The notes below the pieces were generated by a model. The model ran no database searches. It was given only the letters and a program-made list of their open reading frames with translations, and was not told the origin of the DNA. The position numbers and the translations under genes are program-made. Positions 15,859-23,243 of a stretch of DNA of 64,000 nucleotides are shown piece after piece. Source of the DNA: Pseudomonadota bacterium (GTDB taxonomy: Bacteria; Pseudomonadota; Alphaproteobacteria; Rhizobiales; Hyphomicrobiaceae); NCBI GenBank assembly GCA_018242295.1, contig JAFECE010000008.1, positions 1 through 64,000 of the forward strand. The letters run 5' to 3'. Position 1 is the first letter of the stretch. Each line of letters opens with the position of its first letter.

Positions 15859-16292
15859 GTATCGACGGACTGAGCGATGATGACGTCCGCATGATCTTGG
15901 AGCGGGCCAGAACATTCGCCGTCGTTGGCGCGTCGGTAAAGCCTGAACGTCCGAGCAACGGCGTCATGCGTTTCCTCATCGACCAGGGCTATGTCGTGAG
16001 GCCGGTCAATCCCGGCATCGCAGGCAAGACTATTCACGGCCAATTGGTCTATGAGAAACTAGCTGCCGTTCCCGCACCTATCGACGTCATCGATCTTTTC
16101 CGCGCCTCCGCCGCCGTGCCCGAGATCGTGCGCGATGCAATCGCTGTGAAGAAAAGCACGGGCGCCAGCGTGATCTGGATGCAGCTCGGCGTCATCAACG
16201 AGGAGGCCGCCGCAAGCGCACGCGCCGCCGGCTTCACTGTCGTGATGGACCGTTGCCCGAAAATAGAATTCGCCCGGCTGATGCGAAGCTGA
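15855..16292 (+). CDS. CoA-binding domain protein (YccU-like)
   Basis: A 145-residue single-domain Rossmann protein starting at the ATG that overlaps the upstream stop (ATGA). AVVGASVKPERPSNGVMRFL is the CoA-binding loop, followed by VVRPVNPGIAGKTIHG and a C-terminal KKSTGASVIWMQLGVINEEAA. These small proteins match the CoA-binding part of succinyl-CoA synthetase alpha subunits, but lack its phospho-histidine domain. The role is unknown. Being coupled to two other genes suggests a shared CoA-linked process. Confidence 0.88.
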   Translation: MSIDGLSDDDVRMILERARTFAVVGASVKPERPSNGVMRFLIDQGYVVRPVNPGIAGKTIHGQLVYEKLAAVPAPIDVIDLFRASAAVPEIVRDAIAVKKSTGASVIWMQLGVINEEAAASARAAGFTVVMDRCPKIEFARLMRS

Positions 16293-16410
16293 AAATGTCC
16301 GATAGGCCAAAGGGGGGCCGGCCATTAACTGACCCGCGTCATCCTGACCTTCTAAATCTTTGCCGAGAGCATGCCCAAATGCGCACATTGGCAACACAAT
16401 CTGGCTTGGC

Positions 16411-16426
16411 TGTTCCCTTAGGAACA
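16411..16426. promoter_or_regulatory. Inverted repeat upstream of the GTP cyclohydrolase II gene
   Basis: TGTTCC-CTTA-GGAACA lies about 90 bp before the cyclohydrolase start in a 224-bp gap. It could be an operator or a short hairpin. No riboswitch-like fold was recognised. Confidence 0.3.
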
Positions 16427-16516
16427 ACCCAGAGCCCGGCGTAGGTGCGAGACTTTGCCTTCTCTCGACAAATGGGGCATATGGCTTTTTGAGCTCCCGG
16501 AGCCACGGTAACGATA

Positions 16517-17158
16517 ATGAAGTTGGGTACCTTGACGTCTGTGCAACTGCCAGCTGACTGGTCGGTGGAAACCATTTTGCCGATTGAATTCAAAGGCCGA
16601 GAGCTGATGCTCGAAGCCCACGCGTACCGCGGCGCCACCGATGAAGAGCAGATCTTGGCGCTCGTTCATCGCGATGCCAGCAAGATCAATGGCGCATTGC
16701 CGATCCCGGTCGTTCGCGTTCATTCCGGCTGCGTGACGGGCGACATCTTTCACTCGCTGCGTTGCGATTGCTACCAGCAGCTCCAAGCCGCGTTGAAGAT
16801 CATCAGCGAGGTCCCCTACGGCGCGATCATCTACGTGCCCTATCATGAGGGTCGTGGCATCGGTCTCTTCAAGAAGATCCAGGCTTACGCGCTGCAGGAT
16901 CAGGGATTGGACACCGTCGAAGCCAACATCGAGGTTGGCGCACCGATCGATAGTCGCGATTACGGCCTGACCGCTCGCGTTCTGAGCGACCTCCAAATGC
17001 CGGAGATCAAGCTGCTGTCGAACAACCCGGCGAAGGAATTGGCTCTGAAATCGCATGGTATCCGCGTTGTCGAGCGGCTGCCCATCGTCGCCATGCCGAA
17101 CAAGTTCAACGAGCGCTATCTCGAGACCAAGCGCGCGCGTATGGCCCACAAGCTCTAA
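16517..17158 (+). CDS. ribA: GTP cyclohydrolase II (variant signature)
   Basis: A 213-residue stand-alone protein without the DHBP synthase (RibB) domain usually fused in this group. The three zinc cysteines are kept (Cys72, Cys83, Cys85 in RVHSGCVTGDIFHSLRCDC), as are HEGRGIGLFKKIQAYALQDQG, DTVEAN and LLSNNPAKELAL. Two near-invariant residues differ: the Glu before the first zinc Cys is Gly71, and the Gly after the last zinc Cys is Tyr86. The family opens GTP to a formamidopyrimidine or diaminopyrimidine, the first step to riboflavin. The changes raise the possibility of a specialised paralogue like those in toxoflavin-type pathways. It stands alone with its own leader. Confidence 0.88.
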   Translation: MKLGTLTSVQLPADWSVETILPIEFKGRELMLEAHAYRGATDEEQILALVHRDASKINGALPIPVVRVHSGCVTGDIFHSLRCDCYQQLQAALKIISEVPYGAIIYVPYHEGRGIGLFKKIQAYALQDQGLDTVEANIEVGAPIDSRDYGLTARVLSDLQMPEIKLLSNNPAKELALKSHGIRVVERLPIVAMPNKFNERYLETKRARMAHKL

Positions 17159-17160
17159 GA

Positions 17161-17204
17161 GCGTTTTCAAGCGAAGTGGGCACCGGTTCGCGTTAAGAAA
17201 ACGC
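17161..17204. repeat. Palindromic intergenic repeat of the Rhizobiales type
   Basis: An imperfect 44-bp palindrome: outer arms GCGTTTTC / GAAAACGC and inner arms GCGAA / TTCGC around GTGGGCACCGG. From memory, near-identical elements (GCGTTTTCAAGCGAAGTGG... with ...GAAAACGCG) are scattered between genes in Bradyrhizobium and relatives. It lies between two convergent genes and may also end transcription. Only one copy was noticed in this window. Confidence 0.65.
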
Positions 17205-17218
17205 GACAAAGCAAAACT

Positions 17219-18994
17219 CTAGACAGTTGGCTCGCGTGGTTTCTCGGTCGTCTTCGGAACGGTGAAGCCGCCTTCGGCGACGAGGCGCGAGAAAAGTCCG
17301 CGGCGTTCCGCAAGTTCGACGAACTGCCCGCTCTCTACGATCCTTCCCTGATCGAGAACGAAGATCTGGTCGGCGTCGGCGACCGTCGACAGCCTGTGCG
17401 CGATGACGAATGTCGTCCGGCCTGCACGCAGCGTATCGAGCGCCCGCTTGATCTTCGCTTCCGTCTCGGAATCGAGCGCGCTCGTTGCTTCATCGAGAAT
17501 GAGGATCGGCGCATCCTTCAGAATGGCGCGGGCAATCGCGATACGCTGACGCTCGCCCCCCGATAGGGACAAGCCGCGTTCCCCGATCACGAAGTCATAG
17601 CCGCCGGGCTTCCGCATGATGAAGTCGTGCGCCTCCGCCAGTCGGCTGGCGTGCTCGACCTCGGCGTCCGTCGCGTCCGGCTTGCCGATGCGAATGTTCT
17701 CGCCGATCGAACGGTTGAACAATCCGGCATCCTGGAAGACGACGGCGATCGCGCCTCTCAAAGACTGCAGCGTGACCCCTGAAATATCCTGACCGTCGAT
17801 CAGGATGCGTCCGGATTTTGGCTTCAAGAAGCGCTGCAGTAAACCGATCGTCGTTGACTTGCCCGATCCCGTCGGACCGACGAATGCAATCGTCTCGCCC
17901 GCCTTGGCGCCGAACGACAAGTCGCTGATGCCCTGCGAAGCGCCTTCGTAGCGAAAGGTCACGTCGTCGAAGGTGATGGCGCCATCGACCGTTCGCAGCG
18001 GCTTGGCGCCCGGCACGTCGGCCGGCGCGCCCGCCTCGTCGATCAGCGCGAACAACGCGGTAATCGTCGGCGCCTGCTGGTCGATGCGCACCGCAAAACC
18101 CGACAGCGCATCCAGCTTCGAAATCAGCAGCGCAGCGAACGCGACGAAACTGACGATCTCGCCGACGGTCAGCTCGCCGCGCCCGGCGAGAACGGCGCCC
18201 GCCGTGAATATGATGACCATTGTGAGTGTCGCGGCCGAGCGCTGCAATACCGTCAGAACTCCCCACCACGTCAGCACCGGATACTGCGCCGTGAGGAGGT
18301 CGTTCGCGAGGCCGCGAAGCGCGTCGCCCTCGGCCTTGAGCCGCGCGTAGCTCTGCACGACCGTCACATTGCCGATGACATCGACGACGCGGCTCGAAAG
18401 CGCCGTCTCGTGTTCCTCGACCGCTGCTTGCCCGACGGCCGTGCGCCTCACCACGATGACGTGCATCAGCGTGTACGCGGCGGCAAGAGTCAACAAAATG
18501 GCTGCCATCCGTGGGTCCATTGCGAACGCCGTCGGCACCAGCAGGATAATGCCGAACACGACCGCCAGCTGCTCGCGCATCACGCCAAGCCAAAGCCAGA
18601 ACAGGGCGCTCATGCCCGATAGGATCGTTCTGATCGTCGCGCCGGATCCGCGCGAGGCATGTGAACTTTGCGGCAGAGCGATCGTTTTCTCGAAGATACG
18701 CGCGAGATGCGCGAGCTTCTGGCGATGCGCCAACCGGTCGGCGTTGATCCCCACGATGACGCCTGCAAAAATCCCGAACAGCCCGAGCAGCGCCCAAAGT
18801 CCGATGTAGAAGTAGGCGCTTTCGCCCTTGCTCAGCGCGTCCACGACCTTGCCGAAGAGAATGGGCTCGGCAAGTTGCGTGACCGCTATCACGACGCCTG
18901 CCGCCGCAAGGCCGATCGCCAGATATTTCTCGGGAGCCAAAAGCGCGAGCGCGCGCCGGTAGATTTCAATTAGGCCGAGCGGCTTCGAATTCAT
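17219..18994 (-). CDS. ndvA: Cyclic beta-glucan ABC exporter, fused permease/ATPase (NdvA/ChvA-like)
   Basis: A 591-residue half transporter. The N-terminal 320 residues hold six transmembrane helices, starting with IYRRALALLAPEKYLAIGL and EPILFGKVVDALSKG as in the glucan-exporter family. The ATPase follows: Walker A GPTGSGKST, Q-loop VVFQDAGLFNRSI, signature LSGGERQRIAIAR, Walker B ILILDEATSALD and switch His in IAHRLSTV. A homodimer would export beta-glucan across the inner membrane. An OpgH-like glucan synthase lies 4 kb away, but the NdvB-type cyclic glucan synthase is not seen. No gene is co-transcribed with it here. Confidence 0.88.
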   Translation of the reverse strand: MNSKPLGLIEIYRRALALLAPEKYLAIGLAAAGVVIAVTQLAEPILFGKVVDALSKGESAYFYIGLWALLGLFGIFAGVIVGINADRLAHRQKLAHLARIFEKTIALPQSSHASRGSGATIRTILSGMSALFWLWLGVMREQLAVVFGIILLVPTAFAMDPRMAAILLTLAAAYTLMHVIVVRRTAVGQAAVEEHETALSSRVVDVIGNVTVVQSYARLKAEGDALRGLANDLLTAQYPVLTWWGVLTVLQRSAATLTMVIIFTAGAVLAGRGELTVGEIVSFVAFAALLISKLDALSGFAVRIDQQAPTITALFALIDEAGAPADVPGAKPLRTVDGAITFDDVTFRYEGASQGISDLSFGAKAGETIAFVGPTGSGKSTTIGLLQRFLKPKSGRILIDGQDISGVTLQSLRGAIAVVFQDAGLFNRSIGENIRIGKPDATDAEVEHASRLAEAHDFIMRKPGGYDFVIGERGLSLSGGERQRIAIARAILKDAPILILDEATSALDSETEAKIKRALDTLRAGRTTFVIAHRLSTVADADQIFVLDQGRIVESGQFVELAERRGLFSRLVAEGGFTVPKTTEKPREPTV

Positions 18995-19268
18995 GACCGG
19001 GAGCTATGAGAGTTGGAAGGAAGGAATGCCAGTGGACGAAGTGCGAAATCCCGGAGCGGCCCACGGTTACGATCATTCGGCGACACGGTCATTCGACCGC
19101 CTTATATCATTCTGAGTTCTCATGACATCCGGCAAAATTGACAGTGAAAGAATTTCGGCGGAAGGGGCGTCAGGCGAGGCGATACGGCTCGCAACTTCCG
19201 CACACGTTCTTGACGGCGGCGATGTGCTGTTCGATTGTGATCTGAGGCATCAGCGGCGAGGCTAACGC

Positions 19269-19871
19269 ATGGCCCAGGATCCGAAATACGACCTTCCCAC
19301 ATACACGCCGGTCGCACGCGGCCTGCATTGGTGGATCGCGCTACTTGTCCTCTTTCAGCTCCCGCTCGGCTTTTACATGGCGTATCGCGGCAATGAGATG
19401 CCCGGCGTCAACGAAAAAGGCGAGCCGGTCAAAGGCGTCTGGGACGCGCTGACGGGCACTCTGTATAGTTCGCACAAGGTCATTGGACTGACGATTTTGC
19501 TCTTTGTCGTGCTGCGCTTGCTCTATCGCCTCACGCAGGGCGCGCCGCGTTCCGATCCGACTGTTCCGCCGGCGTTGACCGGCGTCAGTCATCTCGTCCA
19601 TTGGGTTCTCTATGCGTTGCTGATCGCCGTTCCGGTCATCGGCTACACGGCGATCTCGTATGGCGATTACCTCGAAGTCTTCGGAGTTCATCTTCCGGCC
19701 ATTACCGTAAAGAACGAAGACCTCGCAAAGGAGATCTTCGAATGGCACGAGACAGGCGCGCTGCTGATCGTCGTCTTTGCCAGCATACATATCGCGGCGG
19801 CCGTCTATCATCATTTCGTGCGTAGGGACCGGGTCGTCGAGCGGATGATCCCGAAGCGGGCGAACGGATAG
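19269..19871 (+). CDS. Cytochrome b561
   Basis: A 200-residue di-haem membrane protein with four helices. Likely haem ligands are the His residues in RGLHWWIAL, SSHKVIGLTIL, EWHETGALLI and FASIHIAAAVYHH. The family moves electrons from ubiquinol, for instance to superoxide. It differs from E. coli CybB by a longer first loop (residues 35-60). The 274 bp before it hold no gene and probably its promoter. Confidence 0.9.
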   Translation: MAQDPKYDLPTYTPVARGLHWWIALLVLFQLPLGFYMAYRGNEMPGVNEKGEPVKGVWDALTGTLYSSHKVIGLTILLFVVLRLLYRLTQGAPRSDPTVPPALTGVSHLVHWVLYALLIAVPVIGYTAISYGDYLEVFGVHLPAITVKNEDLAKEIFEWHETGALLIVVFASIHIAAAVYHHFVRRDRVVERMIPKRANG

Positions 19872-19902
19872 CTGCGATCAGCCCCGATGTTAGGCGGCAA
19901 TG

Positions 19903-20736
19903 TCAGGGTGGCGCGGCGAAAACGTCCGTATGTCCGACGAACGCTGCGGTTCGCGTGACATTGAGCCAGCTCACGATGGCTTTCTCGTCCACGCCGCCGG
20001 TCTCGGTCACCGCAACCGCATGACCTCGGATCAATTCATCGATCAACATGCGGTCGCTGCGTTCGAGCCGCCACGGACTCTCGCCCTCGGCGACGACATG
20101 CCCGTTGATGCGGAACTGATCGACCAGATGCGAAGCCGCCAGCGGCCCGGCCGCCGGACCGAACCCCTTGTCCCGCATCTGGTGACGTTGAAAGGCCGCC
20201 GTCATCTGATTGTCGGCAGGCCGGTGCGGCGTCCACTTTTGCAGGCCGTTGTAGGTCAGCGTCGCGTAGAAGGCAGCGCCCATGCCGGTAACGGCCTTCG
20301 CCAGCATCCGGATGTAGTCTTCCGACGTCAGGTCGAAGAAGGCCGAGGCGGTGACGAGCTGGGGCTTGTCGTCGAGAAGCGCCTGTGTATCGCACGCGAG
20401 ATCGGCGACCTTGAAGAGAATGGTGATACGCCGCGAGCCCTTGTCGAGCACGAGCCTTTCGCCATCTTCTTCATGACGATCGGCCCACCGGATGAGCTTT
20501 GCCTTCGCCACATCCAACAACGCGGCCTCGTGATCGACAAGCGTCCACGTCTGCCGCTCGGGCAGCAGGGCCGATGTCGCGCGGAGATTGGCCCCTGTCC
20601 CAGCACCGAAATCGAGCACGCTGAGTTCGGCTCGAAGCGCAAAGCGCGCCGCCACCGCATCCGCGACGTTTCGATTGCGCGAGCGCACGTCCGCGGCTTC
20701 GCGCAGTTCGAGCCATTCCGGCGAAAAATCGCTCAC
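19903..20736 (-). CDS. Class I SAM-dependent methyltransferase
   Basis: A 277-residue methyltransferase. The SAM-binding motif I is VLDFGAGTGANLRA (about residues 39-52), followed by the acidic end of strand 2 in WTLVDHEAALL and a motif-IV region ITASAFFDLTS-like near residue 130. The start overlaps the stop of the glycosyltransferase by four bases (ATGA), so it is the last gene of a coupled operon of dehydrogenase, PTPS-like protein, glycosyltransferase and methyltransferase. The substrate is unknown; the context suggests the product of that operon rather than RNA or protein. Confidence 0.85.
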   Translation of the reverse strand: MSDFSPEWLELREAADVRSRNRNVADAVAARFALRAELSVLDFGAGTGANLRATSALLPERQTWTLVDHEAALLDVAKAKLIRWADRHEEDGERLVLDKGSRRITILFKVADLACDTQALLDDKPQLVTASAFFDLTSEDYIRMLAKAVTGMGAAFYATLTYNGLQKWTPHRPADNQMTAAFQRHQMRDKGFGPAAGPLAASHLVDQFRINGHVVAEGESPWRLERSDRMLIDELIRGHAVAVTETGGVDEKAIVSWLNVTRTAAFVGHTDVFAAPP

Positions 20737-21779
20737 GGCCGCAATCCCAGAATGACGGCTGCTATGCGCCGTGCCGTCTCATGCCATGTCGGCAACGTGC
20801 GCCCAGCTTCCCAGGCCGCGTCCGCGAGCCGGTCGCGAAGCTTCTTGTCGGTCAGCGCCTTCTCCAGCGCCGACGTGAGTTCGCCGACATTGCCGGCCTC
20901 GACATGAAGCGCCGCAAATTCACCCGCGGTATCGGCCGCCGCGCCTCCAGCCGCGAGAACAATCGGCAAGCCGCGCGCCATCGCTTCGGCGAGAACCATT
21001 CCGTATCCTTCGAACAGAGATGCCGAGACGAAAAGATCCGCGCTATCGTAAAACCGTTCGAGCGTCGCCGGCACGACCTTGCCGGCAAGCGTGACGCGAT
21101 CTTCGAGGCCATTCTTGGCAATCGCACCTTGAAGGGCCTCGACGGCCTGTGGATGACGATCGAGCGCGCCAGCGATCGTCAATCGCCAATCGAGATGCTT
21201 GAGCGGCGCGAGCGCCTCGACGAGAAGATCATGACCTTTGCGCGGTGATACGGCGCCGACGGCCAAAATCTGCAAGGGCGCGCCCGTGCCGGTTGCACGC
21301 TGCGCCGGATCCGTCCCCGGCTCGGCGATCGTTATTTTATCGGCCTTGATTGCCATGTGCTCGGTCAGGATGCGTTTGGTCGCACGGCTCGTCACGATGA
21401 TATGATTGGCCCGCTGCAGCGCGCGCTCTTCGCTGACTTTTAGTTCCACCTTGCGCGCGTGCGGCAGTCCGGTTTCGAGAAATAACGGATGGTGGACGAG
21501 CCCGATGACGCGCCCACGAAGAGCGCCGAGGAGGCTGTCAGGAAAAGCGCCAAAGGCGAGACCATCGACGAGAAGCACCGAGTCCGCATGCCGCTTCTCG
21601 AGAATGAGCCGCGTTTCGTCGAGGTCGTTAGCATCCGGGTTCGGAAACGAGCCCGGCAATGGAAGTACGGAAACCGGAACGCCGAACGCGGGCAGCAGCT
21701 CGATGACCCGCCGGTCATAGGCATAGCCGCCGGTCGTAGCCTTCAGATCTCCAGGAATGGCGAAGACGGCTTCAGCCAC
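20733..21779 (-). CDS. GT4-family glycosyltransferase
   Basis: A 348-residue GT-B fold enzyme. The C-terminal half has the donor-site pattern of family GT4: ILAVGAVSPRKGHDLLVEAL, and SLFEGYGMVLAEAM with the E-x7-E pair that contacts the sugar nucleotide. The N-terminal acceptor domain carries GGYAYDRRVIELL. It overlaps the PTPS-like gene upstream by eight bases and the methyltransferase downstream by four. No membrane segment is seen. The acceptor is unknown; a soluble small molecule would fit the neighbours. Confidence 0.9.
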   Translation of the reverse strand: MAEAVFAIPGDLKATTGGYAYDRRVIELLPAFGVPVSVLPLPGSFPNPDANDLDETRLILEKRHADSVLLVDGLAFGAFPDSLLGALRGRVIGLVHHPLFLETGLPHARKVELKVSEERALQRANHIIVTSRATKRILTEHMAIKADKITIAEPGTDPAQRATGTGAPLQILAVGAVSPRKGHDLLVEALAPLKHLDWRLTIAGALDRHPQAVEALQGAIAKNGLEDRVTLAGKVVPATLERFYDSADLFVSASLFEGYGMVLAEAMARGLPIVLAAGGAAADTAGEFAALHVEAGNVGELTSALEKALTDKKLRDRLADAAWEAGRTLPTWHETARRIAAVILGLRP

Positions 21780-22176
21780 CGATCGGTCCCTCGAAGCTGG
21801 CGCGCGCCAAGTCGGTTTCCGACAACGTCACGCGGATCCGCGAAAGCGTCTTTCCATCTGCTCCGAGCGCGCCGGAGACTGCCGCCTTCGCTATGCGATC
21901 GAAGACATATTTACAGAGAAATTCCGTGGTGGTCAGCGCGCCTTTGAATTGCGGAAGAACGTCGAGGTTCTGATAGGCGAGCGGTTCGAGCGTTTGGCCG
22001 AGCACCTTCAACGCAGCGCCGATATCGACGACGACATTCTGCTTTGTGAGCTGTTCGCGAAAGAAGGCGACGTCGACGACGTAGGTCGCGCCGTGCAGGT
22101 TCTGCGCAGGCCCGAAAAACGGATCGGGCAGCGAATGGGCAATCATGATGCGGTCGCGAACTTCGACGGAGTACAT
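21772..22176 (-). CDS. 6-pyruvoyl-tetrahydropterin synthase/QueD-like protein with a depleted active site
   Basis: The start MYSVEVRDRIMIAHSL at 22176 gives 134 residues, normal for this T-fold family. Compared with E. coli QueD from memory, two zinc His are kept (His14 in AHSL, His28 in LHG) but the third is Ala30. The catalytic Cys position is Ala24, and the Asp-His catalytic pair is replaced by Ala67-Tyr68. The pterin-anchoring Glu is kept (Glu120 in VTLSETD), as is the TTTEFL segment. It probably binds a pterin-like ring but does not do standard PTPS or QueD chemistry. It sits between the dehydrogenase and the GT4 gene in one operon. Confidence 0.8.
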   Translation of the reverse strand: MYSVEVRDRIMIAHSLPDPFFGPAQNLHGATYVVDVAFFREQLTKQNVVVDIGAALKVLGQTLEPLAYQNLDVLPQFKGALTTTEFLCKYVFDRIAKAAVSGALGADGKTLSRIRVTLSETDLARASFEGPIGG

Positions 22177-22198
22177 GGATGTATGAAACCTGTAACAA

Positions 22199-23224
22199 TT
22201 AATAGCAGACGATGGGTGGCAGGTCCGGCGACGACCAGATTTTCGGCAGCAACGAGGGCAGATCCTCGAAGTTGACGTCATCGGCCACGAGCACATCTAG
22301 ACGCTCGTCGTCGAGCATGGCAATCGCGCGTTCCATCCGGTCTTTGTGCTTGAGCTGGCTGCGGTGGCTCGGAGCCACGTGCCCGACCTGCGAAGAGATG
22401 ATCCTGAGGCGCCGGCTATGAAACGCGCCGCCAAGGTTCACGGTCACGGGGGTCGTGCCATACCAGCTCATCTCGACAACGCATCCTTCAAACGCACATG
22501 CGTTGATTGCAGTCTCGAGCCCCGCGCTTGTCGCGCTCGCATGAAAGACGATCCGGTTGTCCGCCGGGACATCCGCCGGAGATACGAACTTGATCCCGAG
22601 CGCCGCCGCATACTTTGCCCGCGCCGGGTTGATGTCGGTTATGGCAACTTCCGTTCCCGCTATGCGACTGGCGAGATGTGCGGTCAGCAAACCGACGATG
22701 CCCGCGCCGACGACGAGGATACGATCGCCGGGCGTCGTGCCCGCGTCCCAATGGGCGTTGAGGGCCGTCTCCATATTTGCGGCGAGCACGCCCCGGCGCG
22801 ACGGCACGTTGTCCGGCAGGATCACGAGTAACCCCTCGGGCGCGTGAAAATGGTCCTGATGCGGGTGCAACACGAACACCCGCTTGCCGGCATATCTCTC
22901 GGAACCGGCGGTGACGCGTCCAGTCGCGGAATAGCCGTATTTGACGGGAAAGGAGAAATCTCCGGCTTGCAACGGCGCACGCATTCGCGGCCATTCGCTT
23001 TTGGGAATTGCGCCGAGTGCGACCATGCGCTCGGTGCCGCGACTGATTGCGGAATATTCCGTTGCGATGCGTGCCTCGCCTAATGAAGGCGGAGACAGGC
23101 GTTCAGGTCGTACTTCCGCGACGCCAGGTTTGACGTACCAGAGGGCCCGAGCAACCACGATCTGGCCTTGGCTGCGCCTTATGGGTTGGCCACTGGTGTC
23201 GAATCTGCTCTGCGGGTCACTCAT
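22199..23224 (-). CDS. Zinc-type (MDR superfamily) dehydrogenase
   Basis: An MDR-fold oxidoreductase of about 341 residues. The catalytic-domain start ARALWYVKPGVAEVRPE and the TEYSAISRGTER segment are followed by the NAD(P)-binding motif ILVVGAGIVGLLTAHLA with an Asp (VAITDINPARA), which suggests NAD. The catalytic zinc Cys-His pattern of alcohol dehydrogenases is not evident. The ATG at 23224 is used here. A GTG at 23158 with AAGG upstream is a good alternative, fits the family start better and would leave room for promoters between this and the divergent glucosyltransferase. It is the first gene of the PTPS-like/GT4/methyltransferase operon. Confidence 0.82.
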   Translation of the reverse strand: MSDPQSRFDTSGQPIRRSQGQIVVARALWYVKPGVAEVRPERLSPPSLGEARIATEYSAISRGTERMVALGAIPKSEWPRMRAPLQAGDFSFPVKYGYSATGRVTAGSERYAGKRVFVLHPHQDHFHAPEGLLVILPDNVPSRRGVLAANMETALNAHWDAGTTPGDRILVVGAGIVGLLTAHLASRIAGTEVAITDINPARAKYAAALGIKFVSPADVPADNRIVFHASATSAGLETAINACAFEGCVVEMSWYGTTPVTVNLGGAFHSRRLRIISSQVGHVAPSHRSQLKHKDRMERAIAMLDDERLDVLVADDVNFEDLPSLLPKIWSSPDLPPIVCY

Positions 23225-23243
23225 TGCGAAGGATGGGTCCGTA

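Noticed and set aside
16295-16444. 49-codon plus-strand open frame between the CoA-binding gene and ribA
   Set aside because: No ribosome site, no recognisable product, and atypical composition.
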